From the NCBI RefSeq assembly GCF_002078605.1, contig NZ_MSJR01000005.1, positions 93,922 through 157,921 of the forward strand: a stretch of 64,000 nucleotides of DNA. Reading direction: 5' to 3'. The notes beneath the pieces are model-generated. The model had not been told where the DNA came from, did no database searches, and saw only the letters and a program-made list of their open reading frames with translations. This document shows positions 8,152 to 17,420 of the stretch, in pieces (position 1 is the first letter of the stretch; every line of letters begins with the position of its first letter). This DNA comes from Salegentibacter sediminis. GTDB taxonomy: Bacteria > Bacteroidota > Bacteroidia > Flavobacteriales > Flavobacteriaceae. The position numbers and the translations under genes were made by a program.

Positions 8152-8239
8152 TAAAACTAACGGGCTGAACCGGAAATCAATAAAATTTAAGTTAGTTTTA
8201 ACAACTGTATTGGATATTAGGGATAAAAAACTTAAATTT
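8152..8239. promoter_or_regulatory. Inverted repeats between divergent DoxX-like and hybrid kinase genes
   Basis: Two perfect inverted repeats overlap in this 143-bp divergent intergenic region. TAAAACTAAC (8152-8161) pairs with GTTAGTTTTA (8191-8200), and AAATTTAAGTT (8183-8193) pairs with AACTTAAATTT (8229-8239). The spacers (29 and 35 bp) are about three helical turns, as expected for paired operator half-sites, but chance pairing in AT-rich DNA is possible. Confidence 0.35.
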
Positions 8240-8274
8240 CAGCTGCCTTAAAAAGATTTATCAAACCTGCTATT

Positions 8275-10485
8275 TTGAGAAAAATTTTTCTTTCGCTTGT
8301 ACTTTTCTGTGCCGGCCTGGTCTTTTCCTTCGCACAGGAAAAAAAAGTAGTAAGGCAGGATAGTCTGGAAAAACTACTTGATCAAACCGCGGGTTTTCTT
8401 AATAAATATAGCTATCATGAAGGAATTGATGAGGCTTTAAAGCTTTTGGAAGCCTCAAAAGTTGTTGGAAGTGATTATTATCATTTTCACGCGCATAATT
8501 TCCTGGGCCTTGCTTACACTGAACTGGATGATACCATTAGAGCAAAGAAAAATTATGAATATGCTCTGGAGTTTGCTGAAAAAACTAAAAATGATACCCT
8601 AATTCTCTGGGCCTACAATAATCTGGGAAATATATATTCAGAAAATCCTCAAACTGTTAATAAGGGGATAGAAATGTACGAGAAAGTAATTCTGCTTTCG
8701 GAAGAGACCGCTATGCCCCAGGAAGGACTGGCTCCAAAAATAAATATAGCCTGGACTTATCTTGACCTGAAGAAACCTCACAAGGCTATTCCTTATTTAA
8801 AGGAATCGGTGAATATGTTGAAGGATAAAGAAGATAATTATGTGCGTTCGCAATTGTATATGTTATTGGGTAGATATAACAGGGCAATTTCGAGACCAGA
8901 CTCTGCAGAGGTTTATTTAGCTGAAGCCTTTAAACTCGCAGAAAAAGATTCGCTAATACTTCCGGCCTCAGAAATAGCAAAGGAATACGCAGCTTTGCTT
9001 TTTGAAGAAGAGCGTTACCGCGAGGCCTATATTAATCTTTCCAGGTATGAAGAGTATAAATCAAAGATTTTTGAAAAGGAAAAGCTGGAACAGGTTGAGG
9101 CAGCAAACGCCAGGTTTGACGTAAGCGAATACCAGAAAAATCTAGAGATTGCCAAAAAGGAACAGGTATTCCAGGAGCAGATTATCAGCAAGTCTAACGA
9201 GAAAGTCATGGTGATGGTGATCTCTTCATTTGTGTTAATGATTATTCTTTTAATACTGAACAAGATCAACCAGGACAGGAAACAACTTATTTATCAACTG
9301 CGGTCAAAAAACCGACAGTTACAGGAGGCCAAAGAAAATGCCGAAAGATTAACCAGGCTTAAAACCCAGTTTTTTTCAACGGTAAGCCACGAGTTAAGAA
9401 CTCCGCTTTACGGGGTAGTGGGAATTACCTCCTTGTTACTGGAAGAGAAAGGACTCAAAAAACATCATAATGACCTTAAATCGTTAAAATTTTCAGCCGA
9501 TTATCTCCTGGCCCTTATTAATGATGTGCTGCAGATGAACAAAATGGAATCCAACCTTGTTTCTCTGGAGCATATTAATTTTAATCTTGAAGAGTTGATG
9601 TTAAGCATCGTAAAAAGTTTTGAGTTCACCCGACTTCAAAATCATAATAAAATACATTGCGAGATTGATGAGGAGATCCCAAAAACCTTAAAAGGTGATC
9701 CGGTAAGGTTATCTCAAATCCTTATGAACCTTGTAGGAAATGCGATGAAGTTTACCGAAAGGGGAGATATTTATATTTCAGCCCGGCTGGAAGAGTTGAA
9801 AGATACTAAGGCAGAGATCTGTTTTGAGGTTGAAGATAATGGGATTGGGATTCCGCCGGGCAAGCAGAAGCTTATTTTTGAAGAATTTGCCCAATTAAAA
9901 AGCACAAATTACAATTACCAGGGCACCGGGCTCGGCCTGCCCATAGTGAAAAAATTGCTTAAACTGTTCGGGTCTGAAATTCACCTTGATAGCGAAGAAG
10001 GTGAGGGCGCTGCCTTTAGTTTCAGGATTCTTTTTGAAATAGTTTCTACTAATTATTCTGAAATCACAAAGACAGAAGCACTTCCAAAAGATTATACCGG
10101 CCATAAAAAAGTGCTTATCGTGGATGATAACCGAATAAACCAGGTGGTAACCCAACGTATTCTTGAAAAGAAAAACTTCACCTGTGAGGTGGCTGCCAGT
10201 GGGGAGGAAGCAATAAAAAAAATCAGGGAGCACGCTTATAACCTGGTGCTTATGGATGTGAATATGCCCGGAATTAGTGGGCTGGAAGCGACGAGAAAAA
10301 TTCGGGAATTTGATAAAAATGTACCTGTAGTAGCTCTTACCGCAGTGGAAATCGAAGAGATAAGAAATAAAATCTTTGAGGCCGGGATGAATGATATTAT
10401 TGTTAAGCCCTACGATGTGCAGCAATTCTACCAGATCGTTTACCGAAATCTTAGGCTAGAAACAATAAAAGAATTGCACCCCTAA
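8275..10485 (+). CDS. TPR-containing hybrid sensor histidine kinase
   Basis: A 736-residue protein. The start is a TTG at 8275: no in-frame ATG exists between it and upstream stops, and it begins a good signal peptide (MRKIFLSLVLFCAGLVFSFAQ). Residues about 35-260 are tetratricopeptide repeats in the periplasm, about 311-330 a transmembrane helix, and then a coiled coil. HisKA follows with FFSTVSHELRTPLYG (His372), and the HATPase with NLVGNAMKF, DNGIGIP and GTGLGLPIVK. A C-terminal receiver domain has VDDNRIN, the phospho-acceptor Asp661 (LMDVNMPG) and the conserved Lys in IVKPYD. There is no DNA-binding output domain, so the phosphoryl group must pass to another protein or act through the receiver. 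The ligand is unknown. It ends convergently with htpG at a shared terminator. Confidence 0.9.
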   Translation: MRKIFLSLVLFCAGLVFSFAQEKKVVRQDSLEKLLDQTAGFLNKYSYHEGIDEALKLLEASKVVGSDYYHFHAHNFLGLAYTELDDTIRAKKNYEYALEFAEKTKNDTLILWAYNNLGNIYSENPQTVNKGIEMYEKVILLSEETAMPQEGLAPKINIAWTYLDLKKPHKAIPYLKESVNMLKDKEDNYVRSQLYMLLGRYNRAISRPDSAEVYLAEAFKLAEKDSLILPASEIAKEYAALLFEEERYREAYINLSRYEEYKSKIFEKEKLEQVEAANARFDVSEYQKNLEIAKKEQVFQEQIISKSNEKVMVMVISSFVLMIILLILNKINQDRKQLIYQLRSKNRQLQEAKENAERLTRLKTQFFSTVSHELRTPLYGVVGITSLLLEEKGLKKHHNDLKSLKFSADYLLALINDVLQMNKMESNLVSLEHINFNLEELMLSIVKSFEFTRLQNHNKIHCEIDEEIPKTLKGDPVRLSQILMNLVGNAMKFTERGDIYISARLEELKDTKAEICFEVEDNGIGIPPGKQKLIFEEFAQLKSTNYNYQGTGLGLPIVKKLLKLFGSEIHLDSEEGEGAAFSFRILFEIVSTNYSEITKTEALPKDYTGHKKVLIVDDNRINQVVTQRILEKKNFTCEVAASGEEAIKKIREHAYNLVLMDVNMPGISGLEATRKIREFDKNVPVVALTAVEIEEIRNKIFEAGMNDIIVKPYDVQQFYQIVYRNLRLETIKELHP

Positions 10486-10501
10486 TCAGTACAGAAATAA
10501 A

Positions 10502-10532
10502 AAAACAGGCTGTCTGCAAGACAGCCTGTTTT
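10502..10532. terminator. Bidirectional terminator between hybrid kinase and htpG
   Basis: A perfect 13-bp inverted repeat, AAAACAGGCTGTC/GACAGCCTGTTTT with 5-nt loop, giving a T-tract on both strands. It lies between two convergent stops. Confidence 0.9.
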
Positions 10533-10554
10533 GAATTATTATATTCCTGATTTA

Positions 10555-12444
10555 CTATTTCACCATATCAAAACTGCGTTTGATGAAGGCAGTTAGCTCT
10601 TCTCCTTTTAACAGGTTTTGAGATAGTCTTGCCAAATCAAGAGACTGTTTGATCAATCGCTCTTGTTTCTTGGCTGTTTTGGTGTTTAGGATATCTGAGA
10701 TAAGCGGGTGATTGGTATTCACTACCAGGTTGTACATCTCCGGCATATTGCCCATTCCAAACATGCCGCCACCTCCGGTTTGCTGCATTTCCTTCATTCT
10801 TCTCATAAACTCGGGTTGAGTAATAAGAAGAGGAGCCGCATCGCTGTCCATTGCTTCTAACTGTACTGTATATTTCTCCTTCGGAATTACGTTTTCAAAA
10901 TCGGTTTTGAGTTTTTCCTTTTCCTCATCAGAAAGTTTTGAAATCTTTTCCTCGTCTTTTTTAATGAGGTTATCTACGTGGTCGGCATCTACCCGAACAA
11001 AAGAGATCTTTTCTTTTTCGCTTTCCAGTTTTTGAAGTAGGTGAGAAACAATTGGAGAATCCAGCATTAAAACTTCATAACCTTTGGCCTTTGCAGCCTC
11101 AATGTAACTGTGCTGAGAATCTTCATTAGAAGCATATAAAATCACCATATTCCCGTCTTTATCGGTTTGGTTATCTTTAATCTTCTCTTCCAGTTCAGTG
11201 TAAGTGTAATACTTTTTATCTACCGTTGGGTATAAAGCAAAATCATCGGCTTTCTTAAAGAATTTATCTTCGGAAAGCATTCCGTATTCAATTACGATCT
11301 TGATATCGTCCCATTTCTTTTCAAAATCCTCACGGTTATTGTTGAAAAGTGACTTCAGCTTATCGGCTACTTTTCTTGAAATGTAACTTGCGATCTTTTT
11401 CACGTTGCTATCTGCCTGGAGGTATGAACGCGAAACATTAAGAGGAATATCCGGTGAATCGATAACTCCGCGAAGCATCGTTAAGAACTCAGGAACGATC
11501 CCTTCTACATTATCGGTTACGAAAACCTGGTTTTGATACAACTGAATTTTATCCCGCTGAATATCCATATTCCCTGTTAATTTCGGGAAATAAAGAATCC
11601 CAGTTAGGTTAAATGGATAATCTACATTCAGGTGGATATGGAATAATGGTTCTTCGAATTGCATAGGGTACAACTCGCGGTAGAATTCCTTGTAATCTTT
11701 ATCCTCTAACTCGTTAGGCTGCTTTGTCCAGGCCGGGTTCGGGTTGTTGATGATGTCATCAACGGTTTTGGTTTCCGGCTTGGCATCTTCCGGAGCATCT
11801 TCAGGAAGTGGTAAAGATTCTTCTCTTGTCCCGAATTTGATCGGGATTGGCATAAATTTGTTATACTTGGTTAGCAACTCCCGGATGCGGGCTTCTTCCA
11901 AAAACTCTTTATCATCTTCATTGATATGAAGAATAATTTCTGTTCCGTGCTCTTTTTTATCGGCGCCTTCAAGGGTGAATTCGGTAGTACCTTCACATAC
12001 CCAGTGGGCTGCAGGCTCATCTTTAAAAGATTTGGTGATGATCTCCACTTTGTTGGCCACCATAAAAGCAGAATAAAAACCAAGACCAAAGTGACCTATA
12101 ATTCCGCTGTCTTTAGCAGAATCTTTATATTTTTCCAGGAATTCCTCGGCTCCGGAGAAAGCTACTTCGTTGATGTATTTCTCAACTTCCTCCTTGGTCA
12201 TACCCACACCCTGATCTATTACGTGAAGGGTGTTGTTTTCTTTATTGATCTTTACTTCAATCCTTGGATTTCCGTATTCAACTCCCCCGGCTTCCCCAAT
12301 ATCGGTGAGGTGTTTTAATTTCAGGGTTGCGTCAGTCGCATTGGAGATTAGTTCCCGTAAAAAGATCTCGTGGTCGCTATAAAGGAATTTCTTTATCAGC
12401 GGAAAAATATTCTCAACAGATACATTAATGTTTCCGGTTGCCAT
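10555..12444 (-). CDS. htpG: Chaperone protein HtpG (Hsp90)
   Basis: A 629-residue cytosolic Hsp90. The N-terminal GHKL ATPase domain (about 1-230) shows LRELISNATDATLKLK (Mg-binding Asn), the ATP-binding Asp in DQGVGMT, and GHFGLGFYSAFMVA. The middle domain contains RDKIQLYQNQVFV and the catalytic Arg region SRSYLQ. A dimerisation domain with methionine-rich stretches (TGGGGMFGMGNMPEM) closes the protein, and the eukaryotic MEEVD is absent, as in bacteria. It refolds and remodels client proteins using ATP. Length is typical. The gene stands alone, with a 221-bp divergent region shared with the TetR-type gene. Confidence 0.97.
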   Translation of the reverse strand: MATGNINVSVENIFPLIKKFLYSDHEIFLRELISNATDATLKLKHLTDIGEAGGVEYGNPRIEVKINKENNTLHVIDQGVGMTKEEVEKYINEVAFSGAEEFLEKYKDSAKDSGIIGHFGLGFYSAFMVANKVEIITKSFKDEPAAHWVCEGTTEFTLEGADKKEHGTEIILHINEDDKEFLEEARIRELLTKYNKFMPIPIKFGTREESLPLPEDAPEDAKPETKTVDDIINNPNPAWTKQPNELEDKDYKEFYRELYPMQFEEPLFHIHLNVDYPFNLTGILYFPKLTGNMDIQRDKIQLYQNQVFVTDNVEGIVPEFLTMLRGVIDSPDIPLNVSRSYLQADSNVKKIASYISRKVADKLKSLFNNNREDFEKKWDDIKIVIEYGMLSEDKFFKKADDFALYPTVDKKYYTYTELEEKIKDNQTDKDGNMVILYASNEDSQHSYIEAAKAKGYEVLMLDSPIVSHLLQKLESEKEKISFVRVDADHVDNLIKKDEEKISKLSDEEKEKLKTDFENVIPKEKYTVQLEAMDSDAAPLLITQPEFMRRMKEMQQTGGGGMFGMGNMPEMYNLVVNTNHPLISDILNTKTAKKQERLIKQSLDLARLSQNLLKGEELTAFIKRSFDMVK

Positions 12445-12604
12445 ATATATTTAAAGTTTAAATTAATCTCGTTTGGTCTTCAGAGGTCAAAAAAAATACC
12501 ATTCCCCACGCGCTGACAAACTGACAGCGAATCTGTAATACAAAGAAGTCTCTTCCGTCTAACAAATTGGTTGCTAAACTTTCTACATAATATTTAACAA
12601 ACAT

Positions 12605-12638
12605 TTTGTTTAAATTTAAACATATAAGTTTAAACAAA
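12605..12638. promoter_or_regulatory. Palindromic operator candidate before the TetR-type gene
   Basis: TTTGTTTAAA (12605-12614) and TTTAAACAAA (12629-12638) are perfect inverted repeats, and inside lie the 14-bp palindrome GTTTAAATTTAAAC (12608-12621) and GTTTAAAC (12628-12635). The block ends 4 bp before the -7 box, which suits autorepression by the adjacent TetR-type protein. Confidence 0.5.
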
Positions 12639-12641
12639 ACT

Positions 12642-12649
12642 TATCTTTG
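12642..12649 (+). promoter_or_regulatory. Bacteroidota -7 element for the TetR-AarF operon
   Basis: TATCTTTG matches TAnnTTTG exactly and lies 17 bp before the ATG at 12666, directly after the palindromic block. Confidence 0.6.
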
Positions 12650-12665
12650 AAAAAGAAAATTTGCT

Positions 12666-13337
12666 ATGAGTACCACTAAAAAAAATACCCCCACTAAAAA
12701 AACTCTTACCAGCGATAAGCTGATTTCGCTTTATATGGATTATGTTCTGGAGAATGAAAGAACTCCAAAAAGCGTTTACAAATTTTGTAAAGAGAATAAG
12801 ATAAAAGAGGAGCAGTTTTATAATTTCTTCGGAAGTTTTGAAAGCTTGGAGAAAGGAATCTGGAAGCGGTTTTTTGAGCATACCTTAAATGTGCTGGAAA
12901 CAAGCCCTGAATATCATGATTTCACCAACCGTGAAAAAATGTTAACCTTTTATTACACCTTTTTCGAAATGCTTACTGCCAATCGTAGTTTCGTCTTATT
13001 TAGCCTGAGAAAACATGAAAACAAATTGAAAAATCTCGAGCAGCTAAAAGGCTTGAGGAAACAGGTGAAGCATTTTGCACAGGGATTGATCAAAGAAGAA
13101 AATGAAAGTAAAACCCTGAAAGCGCTGAAACAATCTGAAGCTATTTTTTCTGAAGCCGCATGGATTCAGTTGTTGTTTTTGATAAACTTCTGGATGGATG
13201 ATAATTCGGCAAAATTTGAAAGTACCGATGTGGCCATAGAGAAGTCTGTAAACACCGTTTTTGATGTTTTCGACAATACTCCTCTGGAGCGGATAATAGA
13301 TTTTGGAAAATTCCTGTGGAAAGAAAAGATGGCTTAA
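12666..13337 (+). CDS. TetR-family transcriptional regulator
   Basis: A 223-residue regulator. After a basic leader (MSTTKKNTPTKKTL) comes a helix-turn-helix of TetR type: KLISLYMDYVLENERTPKSVYKFCKENKIKEEQFYNFFGSFE, in which the usual YYHF is replaced by FYNFF. The rest is an all-helical ligand/dimer domain typical of Bacteroidota TetR proteins paired with AarF-type kinases. It is followed without any gap by the AarF/UbiB gene (TAA immediately then ATG), so the two are one translationally coupled operon. Palindromic sequence upstream suggests autoregulation. The inducing ligand is unknown. Confidence 0.8.
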   Translation: MSTTKKNTPTKKTLTSDKLISLYMDYVLENERTPKSVYKFCKENKIKEEQFYNFFGSFESLEKGIWKRFFEHTLNVLETSPEYHDFTNREKMLTFYYTFFEMLTANRSFVLFSLRKHENKLKNLEQLKGLRKQVKHFAQGLIKEENESKTLKALKQSEAIFSEAAWIQLLFLINFWMDDNSAKFESTDVAIEKSVNTVFDVFDNTPLERIIDFGKFLWKEKMA

Positions 13338-14648
13338 ATGAAGACAATAGATAAAATACCCACAGGCAAACTGGGGCGAACTTCGAAAATGGTCACAACC
13401 GGGGTGAAGGTTGGGGGTAACTACCTGAAGTACTACGGTAAAAAGGCTTTCAATTCTGAACTTACCCGGGAAGAATTAGATCAAAGTAATGCCGATGACA
13501 TATATGATGGTTTGAAAAGTCTTAAAGGGAGTGCCCTAAAAGTGGCCCAGATGCTTTCTATGGAAAAGAGTTTATTGCCGGGCGCTTATGTCGAGAAATT
13601 TAGCCTTGCCCAATTTAGTGTGCCACCCCTTTCGGCACCTTTGGTGAGAAAGACATTTAAAAAATACAACGGAAAATATCCTGAAGAACTCTATGATACT
13701 TTTACCAGCCAGAGCGTGAACGCCGCCAGTATTGGTCAGGTGCATCGCGCCGAAAAAGATGGGAAAAAACTTGCTGTGAAAATCCAATATCCGGGCGTGG
13801 CAGATAGTATAAGTTCAGATCTCGCGATGGTTAAACCCATCGCGACCAGGATGTTCAACCTTCAGGGAAAAGATTCGGATAAATATTTTAAGGAAGTTGA
13901 AGGCAAGCTACTCGAAGAAACCGATTATTTGCTGGAAGTACAGCAAAGCAAGGAAATATCTGAAGCCTGCGCACATATTCCAAATCTTAAATTCCCAAAA
14001 TATTACGAGAAATTATCCAGTGAGCGCATCATCACGATGGACTGGATGACCGGAGTTCACCTTAGTGAATGGGCTAAGGCAAATAGAGATCAGGAGAAAG
14101 CTAATAAAATTGGACAGGCGCTTTGGGATTTTTATATGTACCAGATGCATGGTTTAAAAGCCGTACATGCCGATCCGCACCCCGGTAATTTCCTTATCGA
14201 TGAAGAAGCTAACCTTATCGCCATAGATTTTGGTTGTATCAAAAAAGTACCTGAGGATTTCTATAAGCCTTATTTTGAGCTTGCCAAAAAAGAAAATATC
14301 AATGATCCGGACTTCTTCAATTCAAAACTATTTGAATTGGAAATTTTAAGAAAAGACGACTCTCCAAGAGAAGTGGAATATTTCTCAGAGCTGTTCTACC
14401 AGATGCTAAATTTATTCACCAGCCCGTTTCATTCCGAAACTTTCGATTTTGCCGATGAATCCTTTTGGAACTCTATTACCGATTTAAGCGAAAAATACAG
14501 TAAAGATACCGAATTAAGGAAAATGAACGGGAACCGGGGAAGTAAGCATTTCCTGTATATAAACCGTACGTTTTTTGGACTATACAATTTGCTTCACGAT
14601 TTGAAAGCAAAAGTGAAGATTAATAAGTTCCACGATTATCTGTCATAA
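13338..14648 (+). CDS. ABC1/AarF (UbiB-family) atypical kinase
   Basis: A 436-residue UbiB-family protein-kinase-like enzyme. Diagnostic motifs are present: a KxGQ-equivalent LKVAQMLS (Gly changed to Ala), an alanine-rich nucleotide loop NAASIGQVHRA, the catalytic HADPHPGNF and metal-binding AIDFG. No C-terminal transmembrane helices of the UbiB type are obvious. Family members are ATPases/kinases involved in isoprenoid quinone or lipid metabolism. With a menaquinone-based respiratory chain (men genes at 39-45 kb), a role in quinone or membrane-lipid homeostasis is plausible but inferred. It is co-transcribed with the TetR-type regulator directly before it, and ends at a strong terminator (14679-14719). 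Confidence 0.9.
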   Translation: MKTIDKIPTGKLGRTSKMVTTGVKVGGNYLKYYGKKAFNSELTREELDQSNADDIYDGLKSLKGSALKVAQMLSMEKSLLPGAYVEKFSLAQFSVPPLSAPLVRKTFKKYNGKYPEELYDTFTSQSVNAASIGQVHRAEKDGKKLAVKIQYPGVADSISSDLAMVKPIATRMFNLQGKDSDKYFKEVEGKLLEETDYLLEVQQSKEISEACAHIPNLKFPKYYEKLSSERIITMDWMTGVHLSEWAKANRDQEKANKIGQALWDFYMYQMHGLKAVHADPHPGNFLIDEEANLIAIDFGCIKKVPEDFYKPYFELAKKENINDPDFFNSKLFELEILRKDDSPREVEYFSELFYQMLNLFTSPFHSETFDFADESFWNSITDLSEKYSKDTELRKMNGNRGSKHFLYINRTFFGLYNLLHDLKAKVKINKFHDYLS

Positions 14649-14678
14649 TTGTAGGTTTTATTTATTGGTTAGGTTGTA

Positions 14679-14719
14679 GAAAGCCTGAACGCCTTAATTG
14701 CGATCAGGCTTTCTTTTTT
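14679..14719 (+). terminator. Rho-independent terminator after the AarF gene
   Basis: GAAAGCCTGA and TCAGGCTTTC form a 10-bp stem, followed by T6. Confidence 0.85.
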
Positions 14720-14748
14720 CGCAACAATTGATATTTCCTTATCGAATT

Positions 14749-14798
14749 AAAAAAGCTGCAAATTCCACCGATCCTAAATCAGCGAAATTTACAGCTTA
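14749..14798 (-). terminator. Terminator after the S9 peptidase gene
   Basis: On the minus strand AAGCTGTAAATTT pairs with AATTTGCAGCTT (one mismatch) and a T6 tract follows. It lies just past the stop at 14823. Confidence 0.7.
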
Positions 14799-14822
14799 AG
14801 AAAAATCTCTAATATCCCGGAA

Positions 14823-17279
14823 TTAGTCTTTTAGCATCTCCGATTTATTTTCTACGGTATTCTTGTCTTTATCTTTTACATATTTTTCCAGCCATCTATC
14901 CTGTTCCCATAAAACGTGCAAAACAGATTCTTTGGCGCTATAGCCGTGACTTTCCTTAGGAAGCATTACCAATCTTGCGGTAGCGCCAAGACCTTTTAAC
15001 GCATTGAAGTAACGCTCGCTCTGCATTGGGTAGGTCCCCGAATTATTATCGGCCTCTCCGTGAATAAGAAGGAGGGGTGTCTTCATTTTATCGGCGTGCA
15101 TAAATGGTGACATATTGTAATAAACTTCGGGTGCTTCCCAATAGTTTCTTTCTTCACTCTGAAAGCCGAATGGCGTAAGGGTTCTGTTATAGGCTCCACT
15201 ACGGGCGATCCCGGCAGCAAAGAGGTTAGAATGCGACAGTAAGTTGGCAGTCATGAAGGCACCATAGCTATGTCCTCCAACGGCAACGCGTTCTCTATCT
15301 ATATAGCCTAGCTCGTCAACTGCATCGATAGCCGCTTTGCCATTGGCTACCAATTGATCTCTAAAAGTATCGTTGGGTTCTTCTTCGCCTTCCCCAATAA
15401 TTGGAAAGCTGGCATCATCCAGTACCACATATCCACGGTTTACCCAGTAAATTGGGGAGCCATAATACGGATAGGTGAAATCGTTAGCGTTAGAAGTATT
15501 TTGAGATGCAGAGTTTTTATCCTTAAACTCCCTTGGATAAGCCCAAATAATCATTGGTAATTTCTCGGGGTTTTCCTTGTCATAACCGGCAGGAAGGTAA
15601 AGGGTGCCATTAAGCTCCAGTCCGTCTTCTCTTTCATAGGTGATTACCTCTTTGCTAACATTTTCCAGGCTTTCAAAAGGATTCTTAAAAGAGGTGATCT
15701 GATTAAGTTCTCCTGAATTCAGATCTCTAATATAATAATTGGGATATTCTGCTGAAGATTCAATTCTTACCAGAATTTTACCCTCTTCAATGTCCAGGGC
15801 TTCTACCAGGCTTTCTTTTTTATCGTTATATCCAGACTGATAAAGGCGCTCGGTTTCTCCGTTCTCCAGGTCGATCTTATCAGCAAAAGGGAACTGACCC
15901 TCTTCTGTAAATCCTGCACCAAGTAAGAATGCGTGTTCATCATCCAACTTTAATACATCCTGACCCCACTCATTTTTAGTGGTAACAAATCTTCCCGGAT
16001 CGCTATATCGATCCTGGTAATTTCGGTCGAAGATCGCATCCGGTTCTCTGGAAGGCTCGGAAGGATTGAAAACATAAGTGCGGGTATTCCTGTTATTCCA
16101 CCAATAATCATTGGCAATAGCTATTTCATCTGTACCCCAGATAACTCCACTAAAACGATCTTTGGTTTTTAGAATGGACTTTCCTTCACCATTAAATGAA
16201 GCTTTTAATACGAAAACTTCATCACGAAATTCTACTTCATTTTCCGGATCCCCTTCATCCAGCGCTTCAACGTACATTAGAGTCGAAGCTTTATCACTGC
16301 GCCACTGCAAGTTTCTTCTTCCCGTTTGGGTTGCCATAAATCCCTTCGGAAGGTCTTCCAGTAAGGGTTCGTCATTTACTTTGTTTACCAGATTCCCATT
16401 TGCATCATAAATATTGGTTTCCGAAGGGAATCTATAATAAGGCACCAGATAAGAAAAAGGTTTTTTGATGTGGGAAACCATTACGTACTCTCCGTTTGGA
16501 GAAAAGCTTATGCTATTAAACATTTTAGCATCCATCCATTTCTGGCTGCTACCATCAAGATTAACTTTTACCAGTTCGGCACGAGCCAGTTGTTCAAAAT
16601 TATATTCATCGTTAGGATTCTTTAAAAGATCCTGATAAGTACGATTTTGGGCTTCTTTTCCATCACTTACAGAAACAGTTGGCCCGGTGGGAACAGCTGT
16701 TTTGGTGTTTATAAGTTCTTTGCGGTCTTCGGGCAACATTTTTACCAAAATTGCTGAATTATCCTTAAACCAATTAATGACATCGCGCATGTTGGCATTA
16801 AGCCGGGCCTCGGTAAGTTTCTTTGCTGAAGCTGTTTTAATATTGGCAACCCAAAGTTCTACGCCAGAATCGGTGGTGTGAGTAAAAGCTATTTTTGATT
16901 CATCAGGAGACCATGAAAAATTGGTAAGTCGTGGCTCCTCAGGCAAACCTGTAATTTGTTTGGGCTCATCTTCATCGATGGTTTTTACTTCAAGATTGTT
17001 AAAGTAGGTGGCGCGGCTGTTGATATTGGTAACAGGGTTTATTCTTAATCCCCCCAAACGTAGTTCTTCTTCACTCAGTTCAGCGATAGACTTATACTGG
17101 TCTCGGTATAGGAAGACCATCATTTCTCCTTTACTATCTATAATAGTACTTGGTGCCAAAGGCACATCTACAAGCTCCAGGATTTCCTGCGGTGGTTTTT
17201 GATAGGTGAGGTTTTCCTGTGCCTGAAGACTTCCCAGTACAAGAAAAAAACTAAAAATACTTAGGCTAAGTTTTTTCAT
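14823..17279 (-). CDS. Secreted S9-family prolyl-oligopeptidase-type peptidase
   Basis: An 818-residue exported peptidase with signal peptide MKKLSLSIFSFFLVLGSLQAQ. An N-terminal beta-propeller (about 30-540, with WSPDESKIAF and SFSPNGEYVM blades) gates a C-terminal alpha/beta hydrolase domain. The nucleophile is Ser671 in GGHSYGAFM, the acid is probably in IHGEADNNSG, and His is in KESHGYSA. The size and propeller fit the S9D-like (glutamyl/acylaminoacyl peptidase) branch. It probably degrades imported or periplasmic oligopeptides, together with the two M1 peptidases in this window. It ends with charged residues KDKNTVENKSEMLKD and shows no type IX sorting domain. It is monocistronic and divergent from the KAS III gene. 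Confidence 0.9.
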   Translation of the reverse strand: MKKLSLSIFSFFLVLGSLQAQENLTYQKPPQEILELVDVPLAPSTIIDSKGEMMVFLYRDQYKSIAELSEEELRLGGLRINPVTNINSRATYFNNLEVKTIDEDEPKQITGLPEEPRLTNFSWSPDESKIAFTHTTDSGVELWVANIKTASAKKLTEARLNANMRDVINWFKDNSAILVKMLPEDRKELINTKTAVPTGPTVSVSDGKEAQNRTYQDLLKNPNDEYNFEQLARAELVKVNLDGSSQKWMDAKMFNSISFSPNGEYVMVSHIKKPFSYLVPYYRFPSETNIYDANGNLVNKVNDEPLLEDLPKGFMATQTGRRNLQWRSDKASTLMYVEALDEGDPENEVEFRDEVFVLKASFNGEGKSILKTKDRFSGVIWGTDEIAIANDYWWNNRNTRTYVFNPSEPSREPDAIFDRNYQDRYSDPGRFVTTKNEWGQDVLKLDDEHAFLLGAGFTEEGQFPFADKIDLENGETERLYQSGYNDKKESLVEALDIEEGKILVRIESSAEYPNYYIRDLNSGELNQITSFKNPFESLENVSKEVITYEREDGLELNGTLYLPAGYDKENPEKLPMIIWAYPREFKDKNSASQNTSNANDFTYPYYGSPIYWVNRGYVVLDDASFPIIGEGEEEPNDTFRDQLVANGKAAIDAVDELGYIDRERVAVGGHSYGAFMTANLLSHSNLFAAGIARSGAYNRTLTPFGFQSEERNYWEAPEVYYNMSPFMHADKMKTPLLLIHGEADNNSGTYPMQSERYFNALKGLGATARLVMLPKESHGYSAKESVLHVLWEQDRWLEKYVKDKDKNTVENKSEMLKD

Positions 17280-17420
17280 TAAGTATACTTTTATTGATGA
17301 ATAAAATAATTAAGCAGCCATTGAATAGAGATTATTAATCTTTGCTATATTGCTGGCTCATATTTTATGAAATGCTTAATTTTAATAATGATATTTTCTA
17401 AATATACTAAAGTTTAAATT

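Noticed and set aside
9895-10425. 176-residue minus-strand ORF
   Set aside because: Shadow of the receiver domain of the hybrid kinase.
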